64,000 nucleotides of DNA from Rhodoferax sp. (GCA_003133245.1 PKWM01000023.1:1-64000); one strand, 5' to 3'. Shown: positions 1-9,986, numbered from the stretch's first letter. Notes: generated by a model not told the origin, from the sequence alone. Numbers and translations are program-made.

Positions 1-3
1 AAG

Positions 4-723
4 ATGGTATCCCTACCCTCCTTTTTGAATTTGCGTAAAGGAATAGCGGGGTTGCTGCACGCGCTGCCGAGCCAGTGCCGGGTCTGCCATGCCTGGCCCA
101 CACATAGCATTTGCGAGGCTTGCATCGACCGCTTCGCCCAGCCACAACCGCGCTGTCAAACGTGTGCCCTGCCTGTGCCGGCACAAATTAAACACTGCGG
201 CGCCTGCATCAAAACCACGCCACCTCTGGACATTTGTCTGGCCGCTGTCAGCTACGCTTTTCCCTGGTCGAAGTTGATCGTCGATTACAAATTTCACAAC
301 CAACCGGGGCTGGCCAGCGCATTTGCCCTGCTGCTTCGCAGCACACCCTGGGTCGAGCCGGCGCTCGACGCCGCCGATTTGGTTTTACCAATGCCACTCT
401 CCAAAGAGCGCTTGCAAACGCGCGGCTTCAACCAGGCGCTCACCTTGGCACGACAACTTGCGCCGGATAAAACCGACCAGCGCCTGCTGCTTCGCATCAA
501 GGACACGCCGGCGCAAAGCTCGCTCAAACGCGCGGATCGGCTGAACAGTCTGAACGATGCGTTTGCCGTTGAGCCTTTGCTGGTTGAAAAAATCAGGGGT
601 GCCCGGCTGGTGCTGGTTGACGATGTGATGACCAGCGGTGCCTCGCTTTATGCGGCAGCTCGGGTGCTGCGCTCGGCAGGCGCGGCGCACATCACCGCTG
701 TGGTCATCGCCCGCACCGAATAA
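4..723 (+). CDS. comF: ComF family phosphoribosyltransferase-like protein
   Basis: 239-residue ComF/GntX-type protein. The N-terminal part carries four CxxC pairs (C25/C28, C37/C40, C51/C54, C65/C68), the usual metal-binding region. The C-terminal part is a type I phosphoribosyltransferase domain with the PRPP-binding loop VLVDDVMTSGAS near residue 205. In naturally competent bacteria ComF is linked to DNA uptake; in others the role is unclear (GntX-like). Length is normal for the family. The start lies three bases inside the window and fits the family N-terminus, so the gene is probably complete. Confidence 0.9.
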   Translation: MVSLPSFLNLRKGIAGLLHALPSQCRVCHAWPTHSICEACIDRFAQPQPRCQTCALPVPAQIKHCGACIKTTPPLDICLAAVSYAFPWSKLIVDYKFHNQPGLASAFALLLRSTPWVEPALDAADLVLPMPLSKERLQTRGFNQALTLARQLAPDKTDQRLLLRIKDTPAQSSLKRADRLNSLNDAFAVEPLLVEKIRGARLVLVDDVMTSGASLYAAARVLRSAGAAHITAVVIARTE

Positions 724-729
724 TATTGC

Positions 730-850
730 CCCCTTGCGTTCCATGCTTGCGCATGGCCCGGGGCTTGTCGCTGCGCTGCCCCCCAAGGGGGCTGTTTCGC
801 CCTCGGATGGATTCGACAGAGGACAGGCGACAGGGGAACGGCCCGGCGGC
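730..850. repeat. Interspersed GC-rich hairpin repeat, copy 1
   Basis: The stretch between comF and trmL is non-coding. It holds a pattern that recurs, inverted, at about 36590-36682: GCCCCCT-GGGGGG blocks, the core AGCCCCGGGCC and the tail GGAACGCAAGGGGGC (given here as the reverse complement). The arrangement of complementary G and C tracts allows strong hairpins. Such elements are common between genes in Comamonadaceae (recalled knowledge); a role in transcription termination or mRNA stability is plausible but unproven. Confidence 0.65.
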
Positions 851-881
851 GAAACTCGCTCCACGCTGCGACAATTCAGTG

Positions 882-1388
882 ATGTTTCATATCGTTCTGG
901 TTGAACCCGAGATCCCGCCCAACACCGGCAACATCATCCGTCTGGCCGCCAACACCGGCTGCACGTTGCACCTGATTGAGCCGCTCGGTTTTTCGATGGA
1001 AGACAAGCAATTGCGCCGCGCCGGGCTCGACTACCACGAGTACGCCACACTCAAGCGACATGCCAGTTGGCAGGCATTTTTAGAGTCTGAAAACCCCGCA
1101 AGCGAGCGCCTGTTCGCCATGACGACGCACGCCAGCCGCACGGTATTTGAGGCGCAATTTGCGAGCGGCGACTGGCTGGTGTTTGGCGCCGAAACGCGAG
1201 GCTTGTCGGCGCCGGTGCGCCAATCGTTTGCCCCGGCGCAGTGCCTGAAGCTGCCGATGCTGGCCGGGCAGCGCAGCCTGAATTTATCCAATGCCGTCGC
1301 TGTGACGGTCTTTGAGGCCTGGCGGCAAAATGATTTTGCGAGAGCCGCTCTGGATGTGCCAAATTGGGGTCAGAGCCCAAATCGGTAA
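882..1388 (+). CDS. trmL: tRNA (cytidine(34)-2'-O)-methyltransferase
   Basis: 168-residue SPOUT methyltransferase that 2'-O-methylates the wobble nucleotide of tRNA-Leu isoacceptors. The start MFHIVLVEPEIPPNTGNIIR at 882 matches the family N-terminus; the open frame runs further upstream but through the hairpin repeat. SPOUT knot motifs are FGAETRGLS and MLAGQRSLNLSNAVAV. The last residues (about VPNWGQSPNR) are encoded by the left arm of an inverted-repeat element, so the C-terminus looks extended relative to typical TrmL. Confidence 0.92.
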   Translation: MFHIVLVEPEIPPNTGNIIRLAANTGCTLHLIEPLGFSMEDKQLRRAGLDYHEYATLKRHASWQAFLESENPASERLFAMTTHASRTVFEAQFASGDWLVFGAETRGLSAPVRQSFAPAQCLKLPMLAGQRSLNLSNAVAVTVFEAWRQNDFARAALDVPNWGQSPNR

Positions 1389-1443
1389 AGCATTTTTGGC
1401 AAGCTCGAATGTCCTGCCCCGAATTGGGATCCGACCCCAATTT
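1361..1443. repeat. Small inverted-repeat (REP-like) element spanning the trmL 3' end
   Basis: Outer arms AAATTGGGGTC (1361-1371) and GACCCCAATTT (1433-1443) are perfectly complementary. Inside are a second pair of related arms (GCCCAAAT and AATTGGGAT). The element covers the 3' end of trmL and reaches the stop codon of the convergent MaoC gene, so it may act as a bidirectional terminator or be a mobile REP-type sequence. Its arms resemble GGGGTC-type repeats I recall from betaproteobacteria; that link is not verified here. Confidence 0.6.
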
Positions 1444-1897
1444 AGGGGTAATAGCGCGCCAGCGACTCGGCGATGCATACCGGCTTGGTCAGGCCCTCGC
1501 GCTCGATTGCCACTGACCAGCTCATTTGCACACCCCCCTGGTCAATCGGCTCACTGCTGATTAGCTTCAACCGAGCGCGCAAGCGGCTGCCAACCGGCAC
1601 CGGCGCTGTGAAACGCACCTTGTTGAGCCCGTAATTGACGCCCATGCGCTTTTCCACAATATTTAATGATGATATGAAAAATGCCGGGATCAACGAGAGC
1701 GTCAAAAAGCCATGCGCAATGGTGCCGCCATAGGGGCCGGCCTTGGCGCGTTCGATGTCCACGTGGATCCATTGATGGTCGCCGGTAGCCTGGGCAAACT
1801 GGTTGACCTGCTCTTGCGTGATGGTGGTCCAGTCGCTCACGACCACTTCCTGACCCGTCAAGGCTGAGAGTTCCGCGAAGGTTTGAAATGTTTTCAT
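1442..1897 (-). CDS. MaoC family (R)-specific enoyl-CoA hydratase-like protein
   Basis: 151-residue single hotdog-fold MaoC protein. The hydratase-2 motif is present: Asp40 and His45 in GDHQWIHVD, followed by the GGTIAHGFLTLSL segment. This matches bacterial (R)-hydratases such as the NodN/Rv0130 group, which hydrate 2-enoyl-CoA to (R)-3-hydroxyacyl-CoA. The substrate cannot be read from the sequence. It stands alone, 33 bases downstream of cyoE on the same strand, so it may be cotranscribed with the end of the cyo operon. Confidence 0.85.
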   Translation of the reverse strand: MKTFQTFAELSALTGQEVVVSDWTTITQEQVNQFAQATGDHQWIHVDIERAKAGPYGGTIAHGFLTLSLIPAFFISSLNIVEKRMGVNYGLNKVRFTAPVPVGSRLRARLKLISSEPIDQGGVQMSWSVAIEREGLTKPVCIAESLARYYP

Positions 1898-1930
1898 GGC
1901 ATCACTGTAACTGACTCGCTACTTGAGGTG

Positions 1931-2842
1931 CTAAACACCTGCCGGCAGCATAAAGTCAAGCGCCATGGCCAGACTCAAGGCCGTGACGATGAAAATGGAC
2001 AACACAAACTGCTTTTTCGCCCAGGCTTGTTCGTTGGCCGATTTATCAAACCATGCACTACAGAACCAAAAGGCGCCCAGTGACAAAGCAGCGGCGAAGT
2101 AGGCCATACCGGTATACCCGCTGAGCGTCAACATCAGAGCGGCCGCAGTAAAGGCCAGGATGTAGGCCAGCATATGGCGCTTGGTCAACGCTACCCCGCG
2201 CTTGACCGGCAACACCGCAATGGCGGCGGCGCGGTAGTCGCGCAGCCGGTAAATCGCAATCGCGTAGGCGTGCGGCATCTGCCACAGGCTGAAAATCAGC
2301 AGTAGCAGCACCGCTTCCAGATCAAATTGATTTCTGACCGCGCAGTAGGCCACCAGCGGTGGGGCCGCGCCCGAGAGGCTGCCGATCAAGGTACCGTGCA
2401 CACTATGGCGCTTGAGCCAGAGCGAATAGGCACCCAAATAAATCAGCATTCCCGCCAGCGCCACGGCGACGGCCAGCAGATTGGTTTTTGCAACCAGCAA
2501 GGCGATGCCGAGCAGACCGAGCACACTCGCATAAGCCAGCGCCGCCGACACTGAAATCAGCCCCCGCACCAGCGCACGCTCACGCGTGCGTTGCATTTTG
2601 GCGTCGATGTCGCGGTCAATCACGTTGTTGAAGACGCAAGCCGAGGCCACCACCAGCGACACGCCCAGCAGAACGGTCAACAACAAACTGATATCAACGC
2701 TGCCCCTGGAAGCAAGCAAAAATGCGCCGGCAATCGATACCATATTGCCCAGCACGATCCCCGGCTTGGCCAACATCAGGTAGTGACGGATGGCAGCGCC
2801 AGGCGGATCAATTGTGCTGCATTGCATCGGCAGGCTGGACAT
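1931..2842 (-). CDS. cyoE: Protohaem IX farnesyltransferase (haem O synthase)
   Basis: 303-residue UbiA-family membrane prenyltransferase that converts haem B to haem O for the bo3 oxidase. The signature NNVIDRDIDAKMQRTRERAL contains the Asp-rich prenyl-diphosphate/Mg site; many hydrophobic helices follow. It is the last gene of the cyo operon and its start overlaps the end of cyoD by 35 bases. An internal ATG at 2827 is an alternative start. Confidence 0.94.
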   Translation of the reverse strand: MSSLPMQCSTIDPPGAAIRHYLMLAKPGIVLGNMVSIAGAFLLASRGSVDISLLLTVLLGVSLVVASACVFNNVIDRDIDAKMQRTRERALVRGLISVSAALAYASVLGLLGIALLVAKTNLLAVAVALAGMLIYLGAYSLWLKRHSVHGTLIGSLSGAAPPLVAYCAVRNQFDLEAVLLLLIFSLWQMPHAYAIAIYRLRDYRAAAIAVLPVKRGVALTKRHMLAYILAFTAAALMLTLSGYTGMAYFAAALSLGAFWFCSAWFDKSANEQAWAKKQFVLSIFIVTALSLAMALDFMLPAGV

Positions 2843-3164
2843 GATCCATCATTCTCACTTCAAGGTTGTACATGATCCACAGCGAACCGCCCACCAACAG
2901 CAGCGTGACCAGAACGGTCAGCGCCAAAGCCAGCAGGTTCCAGTGCTGCTCCGAAGAAGCATTGAGGTGCAGGAAAAATGAAAGTTGCACAAAGATCTGC
3001 GCCAGGGTGGCGGCCGAGATGCAGAACAAAATCGACGATTTTGGAAGCGCGCCCGTCATCACCAGGCCAAAGGAGATCAGGGTGAGAATGATCGATAGCG
3101 CGAACCCGATGAGGTAGGAGCGGTAGCTGCCGTGGCTGGCATCGGCTTGATCAGAGGCTTCCAT
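2808..3164 (-). CDS. cyoD: Cytochrome bo3 ubiquinol oxidase subunit IV
   Basis: 118-residue small membrane subunit with three predicted helices (GFALSIILTLISFGLVM, LAQIFVQLSFFLHL, LALALTVLVTLLLVGGSLWI). It assists copper/haem assembly in subunit I. It directly follows cyoC with no gap, in canonical cyoABCDE order. Confidence 0.93.
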   Translation of the reverse strand: MEASDQADASHGSYRSYLIGFALSIILTLISFGLVMTGALPKSSILFCISAATLAQIFVQLSFFLHLNASSEQHWNLLALALTVLVTLLLVGGSLWIMYNLEVRMMDHVQPADAMQHN

Positions 3165-3773
3165 TTACATGACTCCCATCAGGAAAACAATCGTGAAAAC
3201 GCCAATCCAGATGACGTCAAGGAAGTGCCAGAACAGACTCAGGCACAGCAGCCTGGTCCGCGTCACCGCCGTCAAGCCACCGAGCGCGAGTTGCAGCATC
3301 ATGACCGCCATCCAGATCAAACCGAAGAATATGTGCGCGCCGTGCGTGCCGACCAGCGTGAAGAAGGCCGAGAGAAAACCGCTGCGCTGCGGCCCGTGGC
3401 CTTCGGCAATCAGTTGCCTGAATTCATTGATTTCCATGCCGAAGAAACCCAGGCCAAGCAGAAAAGTCACGAGCAGCCAGAGCAACACCTGCTGCTTGCT
3501 GCCCCGGTGCAGCGCCAGCATGGCAAAGCCATAAGTCAAGCTGCTGGTTAGCAGCAGCATGGTTTCAACCAGCACATAGGGCAGGTGAAACAGTTCTTTT
3601 CCGCCAGGGCCACCGGCATAGTTGTGGCTGAGAACAGCATAGGTGGCAAAGATGGCGGCGAACAAAATGCAGTCGCTCATCAGATAAATCCAGAAACCGA
3701 ACAGTTTGTTCGATCCGGCAGACTCATGCGCGCCAGCATGATGCTGAGCGACGGACAAAATTTGAGCGCTCAT
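3165..3773 (-). CDS. cyoC: Cytochrome bo3 ubiquinol oxidase subunit III
   Basis: 202-residue haem-copper oxidase subunit III with five hydrophobic segments. Typical features are [20 protein letters not shown] at the N-terminus and [13 protein letters not shown] in the fourth segment. It overlaps cyoB by four bases, which points to translational coupling. Confidence 0.95.
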   Translation of the reverse strand: MSAQILSVAQHHAGAHESAGSNKLFGFWIYLMSDCILFAAIFATYAVLSHNYAGGPGGKELFHLPYVLVETMLLLTSSLTYGFAMLALHRGSKQQVLLWLLVTFLLGLGFFGMEINEFRQLIAEGHGPQRSGFLSAFFTLVGTHGAHIFFGLIWMAVMMLQLALGGLTAVTRTRLLCLSLFWHFLDVIWIGVFTIVFLMGVM

Positions 3774-5755
3774 GATTTCACCCCCGCCGCCGCCGCCAGT
3801 TGCGCAAAGCGCTGGTTCTCGATGCGTTCCACCTCTTCGGCTGAAATGGTGTAATCGGTGTCTTGGTCAAAACTGCGCAGGATCAGCGTCACGGCGATAC
3901 CCAGCACGCCAACAAGGGCCAGCCACCAGATGTACCAGATCATGGCAAACCCCAGCACGAAACTGAACACGCCGATGAACACCCCCACGCCGGAGTTCTT
4001 CGGCATGTGGATGCTTTCGTATTTCTCGGGACGGGCCTGCGCCAGCCCGCGCTGCTTCATGTCGGTAAAAGCGTCAATATCGCGCACCTGCGGCAACACG
4101 GCAAAGTTGTAGATCGGCGGCGGCGAAGAAGTTGACCACTCCAGCGTGCGCCCGTCCCAGGGGTCGCCGCTCAGGTCGAGGTTCTTTTTGCGGTTGATGA
4201 TGCCGAAAAATAGCTGCGCCAGCTGAAAGGCGACTCCCGCCAGAATCACCACGGCACCGACCGCAGCGACCGCCAGATAGGGTTGCCAGGCCGGATTGTC
4301 ATAGTGCCCGAGACGGCGCGTCATGCCCATGAAACCCAGCGCATAGAGCGGCAAGAACGCCAGATAGAAGCCCACGAACCAGCAGGCGAAGGCGCACTTG
4401 CCGAGTCGCTCGTCGAGCTTGAAGCCGAAGGCTTTGGGAAACCAGTAAGCAAAGCCGGCGAGATACCCGAACAAGGTGGGGATCACCATATTGTGGAAGT
4501 GCGCCACCAGGAACAGGCTGTTGTGGAGCACAAAATCGGCCGCCGGCACCGACAGCAGCACCCCCGTCATGCCGCCGATGCAGAAAGTGATGATGAAACC
4601 GATGGTCCAGAAAATGGGTGCGGTCAAGCGCACACGGCCACGGTACAGTGTGAAGAGCCAGTTGAACACCTTGGCACCGGTGGGCAAGGCGATGATCATG
4701 GTGGCAATGCCAAACGCCGCATTCACGTTCGGGCCAGCGCCCATGGTGAAAAAATGGTGCAGCCAGACGGAAAACGAAAGCACGGTGATGGCCACTGTGG
4801 CATAGACCATCGAGGTGTAGCCGAAGAGCCGCTTGCCAGAAAACGTGGCCACCACTTCCGACAGCACGCCCAGCGCCGGCAGCGCCAGGATATAAACCTC
4901 AGGGTGCCCCCAAATCCAGAACAGATTGAGGTACATCATCATGTTGCCGCCAAGGTCATTGGTGAAGAAATGCATGCCAAGGTAGCGGTCCAGACTCAGC
5001 AGCGTCACGGTAACGGTCAGCACCGGGAAGGCGAACAGCACCAGCACATTGGTCGAGAGCGCGGTCCAGGTAAAGATCGGCATACGCATCAGGGTCATGC
5101 CCGGCGCGCGCATCCTGAGGATCGTGACAATGAAATTGACCGCCGTCAGCAGGGTGCCGATGCCGCTGATCTGCAGGCTCCAGATCCAGTAATCAACGCC
5201 TACCCCCGGGCTGTAGGCCAATTCGGTCAGGGGTGGGTAGCCGGTCCAGCCGGCCTTGGAAAACTCGCCCACGCCGAGCGACACCATCACCAGCGCGGCG
5301 CCCGTCGTGGTCAGCCAAAGACTCACGGAATTGAGGAACGGAAATGCCATGTCGCGCGCGCCGATCTGCAAGGGCACGACGATATTGAGCAGACCGAACA
5401 TGAACGGCATGCCCACGAAAATGAGCATGATGATGCCGTGCGCTGTGAACACCTGGTCGTAGTGACTCGGCGGCAGGAAGCCCTCCGACGGCGCCAGGGC
5501 CACCACCTGCTGGGCGCGCATCATGAGCGCATCGGAAAAACCCCGCAGCAGCATGATCAGCGCCAGAATGATGTACATCACGCCGATTCTCTTGTGATCG
5601 ACCGAGGTCAGCCACTCTTTCCAGAGATAAGGCAGCTTGCCGAAATAGGCCAGCAGCGCCAGCAAGGCCAGAGCGCCGAGCGTGGCACCGCCCACCGCGC
5701 CCATGATGATGGGCTCATGGTAGGGAATCGCTTCAAGAGTGAGTCGTCCGAACAT
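3770..5755 (-). CDS. cyoB: Cytochrome bo3 ubiquinol oxidase subunit I
   Basis: 661-residue catalytic subunit that reduces O2 and pumps protons. Visible residues: the quinone-site stretch [15 protein letters not shown] (Arg and Asp as in E. coli CyoB), the binuclear-centre motif [17 protein letters not shown] with the cross-linked His-Tyr pair, the CuB His pair in [11 protein letters not shown], and the haem ligands in LVAHFHNMV. There is no CuA-type cytochrome c site in the operon, so the donor is quinol. Confidence 0.97.
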   Translation of the reverse strand: MFGRLTLEAIPYHEPIIMGAVGGATLGALALLALLAYFGKLPYLWKEWLTSVDHKRIGVMYIILALIMLLRGFSDALMMRAQQVVALAPSEGFLPPSHYDQVFTAHGIIMLIFVGMPFMFGLLNIVVPLQIGARDMAFPFLNSVSLWLTTTGAALVMVSLGVGEFSKAGWTGYPPLTELAYSPGVGVDYWIWSLQISGIGTLLTAVNFIVTILRMRAPGMTLMRMPIFTWTALSTNVLVLFAFPVLTVTVTLLSLDRYLGMHFFTNDLGGNMMMYLNLFWIWGHPEVYILALPALGVLSEVVATFSGKRLFGYTSMVYATVAITVLSFSVWLHHFFTMGAGPNVNAAFGIATMIIALPTGAKVFNWLFTLYRGRVRLTAPIFWTIGFIITFCIGGMTGVLLSVPAADFVLHNSLFLVAHFHNMVIPTLFGYLAGFAYWFPKAFGFKLDERLGKCAFACWFVGFYLAFLPLYALGFMGMTRRLGHYDNPAWQPYLAVAAVGAVVILAGVAFQLAQLFFGIINRKKNLDLSGDPWDGRTLEWSTSSPPPIYNFAVLPQVRDIDAFTDMKQRGLAQARPEKYESIHMPKNSGVGVFIGVFSFVLGFAMIWYIWWLALVGVLGIAVTLILRSFDQDTDYTISAEEVERIENQRFAQLAAAAGVKS

Positions 5756-5756
5756 T

Positions 5757-6623
5757 TCAGTTTTCCTCGCAGGCTTGGGTCTTCACGTCGACCGGCATGT
5801 ACTGGTGCAGTATGCAGTCAAACAAGCCCGGCTTGATCGTCGAAAAGTATTCAATCGGGCTCTTGTCGCTGGGTATTTCAAGCTTTTTGTAACGCGCCAG
5901 GTCCAGCTTGACAGTCGAGTGTTTGACCTTGCCAAGCCAGCTGTTGAAGTCATCCTGCGAGGCGGCAATCGCCTTGAACTTCATGTCGGAAAAGCCCCGA
6001 CCGCTGTAATTCGACGAGATGCCGTCATAGCTGCCTGCCTGATTGGCGATCAGATGCAATTGGGTGCGCATCCCCGGCATGGCATAAATCTGGCTGCCAA
6101 GCTGGGGAATGAAAAACGAATTCATCACATTGACCGATGTGATGCGGAACTCCACCGGCACATTGGCCGGGAAGACCAGTTGATTGACGCTGGCCACCTG
6201 CTGCTGCGGGTAGATGAAGAGCCACTTCCAGTCCAGCGAAACCGCCTCAATCACGAACGGTTTGACGGTCGAATCAAGTGGTCGAAACGGGTCGAGCTTG
6301 TGCGAGGATTTGATCACCAGCGTCCCCAGAATGACGATGATGATGGCCGGAATCAACCAAACCACAATCTCGATTTTGGTCGAATGCGCCCAGTCGGGGG
6401 CATAGGTGGCCTTCTTGTTGGAAGCGCGGTAGCGCCAGGCAAATACCAGTGTCAGCAGAATCACCGGCACGACGACCAGCAACATCAAGCCGACCGCCAT
6501 CAGGATAATGTTTTTCTGCTCCTGAGCGATCGCTCCGGCGGGGTTAAGCAGCGCAAAATCGCTACAGCCACCCAGCAGCACCGACAGCAAAACTGCCAAG
6601 CGCGGAAAATTGTTTTTCTTCAT
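5757..6623 (-). CDS. cyoA: Cytochrome bo3 ubiquinol oxidase subunit II (lipoprotein)
   Basis: 288 residues starting [13 protein letters not shown]; the open frame extends 15 codons upstream, but this start gives a proper lipoprotein signal with lipobox LLGGC. Two transmembrane helices follow, then a cupredoxin-like periplasmic domain that lacks the CuA cysteines, as expected for quinol oxidases ([21 protein letters not shown] is the conserved fold region). First gene of the operon; the 255-base gap upstream should hold its promoter, but I see no clear hexamers. Confidence 0.94.
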   Translation of the reverse strand: MKKNNFPRLAVLLSVLLGGCSDFALLNPAGAIAQEQKNIILMAVGLMLLVVVPVILLTLVFAWRYRASNKKATYAPDWAHSTKIEIVVWLIPAIIIVILGTLVIKSSHKLDPFRPLDSTVKPFVIEAVSLDWKWLFIYPQQQVASVNQLVFPANVPVEFRITSVNVMNSFFIPQLGSQIYAMPGMRTQLHLIANQAGSYDGISSNYSGRGFSDMKFKAIAASQDDFNSWLGKVKHSTVKLDLARYKKLEIPSDKSPIEYFSTIKPGLFDCILHQYMPVDVKTQACEEN

Positions 6624-6878
6624 TGAAGCCCTCGTTAGCAACGGAGGCAATTTGACCACAGTGGGCAAAGCATTGCACGGCAGCGGTCATGACCGCTACA
6701 CGTTTGCAGCGTGCCAGGATCAACTATGAAGGTTGAGTTGGCTCAGAGCTCCAGGATTTGCCAGCCCTGCGCCAGCAGTTAGAAGTCGCGACGTTTGGCT
6801 GGTGCTGGCGTCGGGGACGTCGCGCTAGCGCTCGTGTCTGCCGCCCTTGCCAGACCCGTTATTGTTGCGCTCGTTGTC

Positions 6879-7247
6879 CTAGTGTTTGGGCTTTTTTTCC
6901 TTCTTTTCCTTTTTTGCCTTGACGACGCGGTAGCCTGCATCGCGCTGCCACATGCCGGGCTGACGGTAATAGCCGTTGCCACGTTGCTCCCAGCGATCGG
7001 GTTCCCAACGGTAGCCGACGCGTTGCATCATGGTGCGCCCGCGAATCCAGATGTAATGGTCACCGTGCCACGCCCAGTAGCCTGGTGCCCAGACATAGCC
7101 AGGGCCCATGGCGGGCGCTGTTTCATACAGCATGGCGGGCGGCGCAATACGGACATTGATGCTGACTCGCGCGAATGCCGGAGCGGCGACGCTGGCCGCA
7201 AGCACCACTGACAGCAATAGACTTCGAACGATGTTGCTACGTTTCAT
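6879..7247 (-). CDS. Secreted WXXGXW/YXWXGXW repeat protein
   Basis: 122 residues. The start MKRSNIVRSLLLSVVLAASV gives a clear signal peptide cleaved near APAFA. The mature part has aromatic repeats (YVWAPGYWAWHGDHYIWIRG) typical of the WXXGXW family of small periplasmic/outer-membrane proteins of unknown function, followed by a Lys-rich tail (KAKKEKKEKKPKH). The stop is TAG; the same frame continues for 18 more residues (Asn/Gly/Arg-rich) to a second TAG at 6825-6827, which suggests a recent nonsense change. Divergent from the acyltransferase gene. Confidence 0.75.
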   Translation of the reverse strand: MKRSNIVRSLLLSVVLAASVAAPAFARVSINVRIAPPAMLYETAPAMGPGYVWAPGYWAWHGDHYIWIRGRTMMQRVGYRWEPDRWEQRGNGYYRQPGMWQRDAGYRVVKAKKEKKEKKPKH

Positions 7248-7361
7248 GATTGATCCTATGTTCAGTTGACGTCGCCATCGTTGCACAATGCACAGCAAGG
7301 TTCTGTGCGCTGGCGCACGAATACAATTCGTGGCGATGAGACTAACAAGCCCAGTGACGAG

Positions 7362-8177
7362 ATGAGCACTTCTCCTGCAAGCTCGACCCCCGCTGTACTG
7401 CTGGCTGGCTACGATTACTTGGTAATCTATCTGGGCGTAGTCTGGCTTGGACTACTGTGCCTGGCATGGACGCCGATTGCGCTGCTGCTTTACCCGCTGC
7501 TGTCCAAACGCCGGGGGCGCTCGATCGGGCGCTACGTCATCATGGCGGTGTTTCGCTTTTATCTTGCCGGTCTTAGTGCGTCGCGCCGATTCAGCTTTGA
7601 CCTGAAAGCGCTCGATGCCCTGCGCAACGAGCCCGCGTTGATCCTTGCGCCCAATCATCCGTGCCTGCTCGATGCCGTGATGGTGATGTCACGCTTGCCC
7701 AACGTCGCCTGCGTGCTTAAAGCTGAGTTGATGAACAATATTTTTCTCGGTGCGGGGAGCCGACTGGCGCGCTACATCCGCAATGAACCGGTACGGCACA
7801 TGGTGCAACTAGCCATCGGGGATTTTGACTGCGACAGCCATCTCCTGCTTTTCCCAGAAGGGACCCGCACTACCACGTCCCCGGTCAATCCGCTCAAGGG
7901 CAGTATCGCCCTGATCGCCCGCCGCGCGCAGGTGCCGGTGCAGACGATCCTGATAGAAACCGATTCAAAATATCTGAGCAAAGGCTGGTCGCTGTTTCGC
8001 AAACCGACGATGCCGATCCATTACCGGGTGCGCCTGGGGCGGCGCTTTGATCCGCCGCAGCAAACCCAAGACTTCATGGCGGAGCTGGAACACTACTTTG
8101 CCCATGAACTGGTGCAGGGCTCGGCGTTTTACCCGACCAACACCCTGCCGACGCAGGCTGAACGACCGCTCTCATGA
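7362..8177 (+). CDS. 1-acyl-glycerol-3-phosphate acyltransferase-like protein (APE locus)
   Basis: 271-residue PlsC-type acyltransferase. An N-terminal transmembrane segment precedes the catalytic NHPCLLDAVM (HX4D) and FPEGTRT motifs. The start MSTSPASST at 7362 is preferred over an upstream ATG at 7266 that would place 32 unsupported residues ahead of the membrane helix. It overlaps the following glycosyltransferase by four bases. Such pairs occur in aryl-polyene loci, where they are thought to build the lipid part of the polyene conjugate; the exact substrate is inferred. A deleted copy lies at 13513-13623. Confidence 0.85.
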   Translation: MSTSPASSTPAVLLAGYDYLVIYLGVVWLGLLCLAWTPIALLLYPLLSKRRGRSIGRYVIMAVFRFYLAGLSASRRFSFDLKALDALRNEPALILAPNHPCLLDAVMVMSRLPNVACVLKAELMNNIFLGAGSRLARYIRNEPVRHMVQLAIGDFDCDSHLLLFPEGTRTTTSPVNPLKGSIALIARRAQVPVQTILIETDSKYLSKGWSLFRKPTMPIHYRVRLGRRFDPPQQTQDFMAELEHYFAHELVQGSAFYPTNTLPTQAERPLS

Positions 8178-8938
8178 TGACAGCCTCGACCACGCATCTG
8201 GTTCTCATCCCGAGCTACAACCCGGGCGCCAAGCTTGATGAAACCGTGCGCGCGGCACGCCGCTACTGGAGCCCGGTGTGGGTGGTGGTGGACGGCAGCA
8301 CCGACGGCAGTGCCGAGCGCTTGACTGCCATGGCAGCGCAGGACGCTGACCTGCGCGTGCTGGTGCTACCGCGCAACCAGGGCAAGGGCGCGGCGGTGCT
8401 GCACGGGCTGGAGCAAGCGGCAGCGGCGGGGTTCAGTCACGTCTTGACGATGGATTCGGACGGCCAGCATCCCGCCGAACTTATCCCGACCTTCATGGCG
8501 GCATCCGCGCGCCAACCGGCGGCCATGATATTGGGTGTGCCGGTATTCGATGCCAGTGCGCCGGGCCTGCGCGTGCAAGGACGACGCATCTCCAACGGCT
8601 GGGCCAATCTGGAAACGCTGTGGGCCGGCATTGGCGACTCCTTGTTCGGCTTTCGCGTCTATCCAGTTGAACCCTTGCGCCAGTTGATGCGCCATCAGCC
8701 GTGGATGCGCCACTTCGACTTTGACCCCGAGGCCGTCGTGCGCCTGTGCTGGCGCGGGGTCAGGCCCGTCAATTTGCCCGCACCGGTGCGCTACTACCGC
8801 GCGGAAGAAGGCGGCGTCTCGCACTTTCGCTACCTGCGCGACAACATTTTATTGACCTGGATGCACGCGCGCCTGTTTGTCGGCTTTGTGTTGCGCTTGC
8901 CGATGTTGCTGGCAAGACGTGCACGGGAACTTTTTTAA
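8174..8938 (+). CDS. Family 2 glycosyltransferase (APE locus)
   Basis: 254-residue GT-A glycosyltransferase, DPM1/dolichyl-phosphate-mannose-synthase-like. Visible motifs are IPSYNPG, VVDGSTDGSAERL, KGAAVLHGLEQA and the metal-binding DSDGQHP. The C-terminus has a hydrophobic stretch (LFVGFVLRLPMLL) that may anchor it. It starts inside the last codons of the acyltransferase (ATGA overlap). Its segment from about 8800 onwards is repeated in the scar at 13513-13623. Confidence 0.87.
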   Translation: MMTASTTHLVLIPSYNPGAKLDETVRAARRYWSPVWVVVDGSTDGSAERLTAMAAQDADLRVLVLPRNQGKGAAVLHGLEQAAAAGFSHVLTMDSDGQHPAELIPTFMAASARQPAAMILGVPVFDASAPGLRVQGRRISNGWANLETLWAGIGDSLFGFRVYPVEPLRQLMRHQPWMRHFDFDPEAVVRLCWRGVRPVNLPAPVRYYRAEEGGVSHFRYLRDNILLTWMHARLFVGFVLRLPMLLARRARELF

Positions 8939-8984
8939 AAAGTGAAAAATACCCCTTGCTCACTGCAATGCGAATAAGGGTACC

Positions 8985-9986
8985 TTACTCCGTGACAGTG
9001 ACTTGGGCGCGCAAGCCCAGTTTGTTGAGCAGGGCCCGGTCGTCTTCGGCCTCAGGGTTGTCTGTCGTCAGCAAGCGATCACCATAAAAGATTGAGTTTG
9101 CGCCGGCCAGGAAGCATAGAGCCTGCACAGCCTCTCCCATCTGGCGACGACCCGCTGACAGGCGCACCCGCGCATGCGGCATGGTAAGGCGGGCAACGGC
9201 AATAGTCCGCACAAACTCAAACGGGTCAAGCGGGTCCAAGCCATGCAGGGGCGTACCCTCCACCTGGACCAGATGATTGATCGGCACTGACTCCGGATAG
9301 GGGTTGAGGTTGGCCAGTTGGGCGATCAGACCTGCCCGCGATTGACGCGACTCTCCCATGCCCACAATGCCGCCGCAGCAGACTTTGAGTCCGGCGCGCC
9401 GGATGCGGCCAAGTGTGTCGAGGCGGTCCTGGTACGCCCGAGTTGAGACCACGTTGCTGTAGAACTCGGGGGCGGTATCGAGATTATGGTTGTAATAGTC
9501 AAGTCCGGCCGCCTTCAAACGGTTCGCTTGACCCTCCTCCAGCATGCCCAAGGTGGCGCAAGTCTCCAGACCCAGCGCCTTGACCTCGCGCACCATTTCT
9601 TCGACCTTCTCCAGATCGCGTTCTTTCGGCGAACGCCAGGCCGCACCCATGCAAAAACGCGTGGCACCACTGGCCTTGGCCTTACGCGCTGCATCCATCA
9701 CTGCGTCAATTGGCAGCACCTTCGTGGCCTGTACCCCGGTGTCATGGCGTGCTGCCTGCGAGCAATAGCCGCAATCCTCTTCACAACCACCCGTCTTGAT
9801 GGACAGAAGAGTCGCCAGCTCTATATCGGCAACGTCGAAGTGGGCACGGTGTACCTGCTGTGCTTGGTACATCAAGTCGTTGAACGGTAAGTTGAACAGG
9901 GCCAGAACTTCAGCCACTGGCCAAGTGGCAACAGTCGCTGGAGTTATGGGGGGCGTGGGCGGATGAAACGATACCGGATGCGACAT
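8985..9986 (-). CDS. bioB: Biotin synthase
   Basis: 333-residue radical-SAM enzyme inserting sulfur into dethiobiotin. The [4Fe-4S] motif [10 protein letters not shown] (CxxxCxxC) is present, with the [2Fe-2S] region further on (NHNLDT). A GGAG ribosome site sits just upstream of the start. Last gene of the bioA-F-D-B operon, 22 bases after bioD. The whole operon is inserted between two parts of the APE locus. Confidence 0.97.
   Translation of the reverse strand: MSHPVSFHPPTPPITPATVATWPVAEVLALFNLPFNDLMYQAQQVHRAHFDVADIELATLLSIKTGGCEEDCGYCSQAARHDTGVQATKVLPIDAVMDAARKAKASGATRFCMGAAWRSPKERDLEKVEEMVREVKALGLETCATLGMLEEGQANRLKAAGLDYYNHNLDTAPEFYSNVVSTRAYQDRLDTLGRIRRAGLKVCCGGIVGMGESRQSRAGLIAQLANLNPYPESVPINHLVQVEGTPLHGLDPLDPFEFVRTIAVARLTMPHARVRLSAGRRQMGEAVQALCFLAGANSIFYGDRLLTTDNPEAEDDRALLNKLGLRAQVTVTE

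Noticed and set aside
4283-5836. 517-codon frame on the + strand opposite cyoB
   Set aside because: Antisense shadow of the highly conserved cyoB; His/Gln/Arg-rich composition with no domain.
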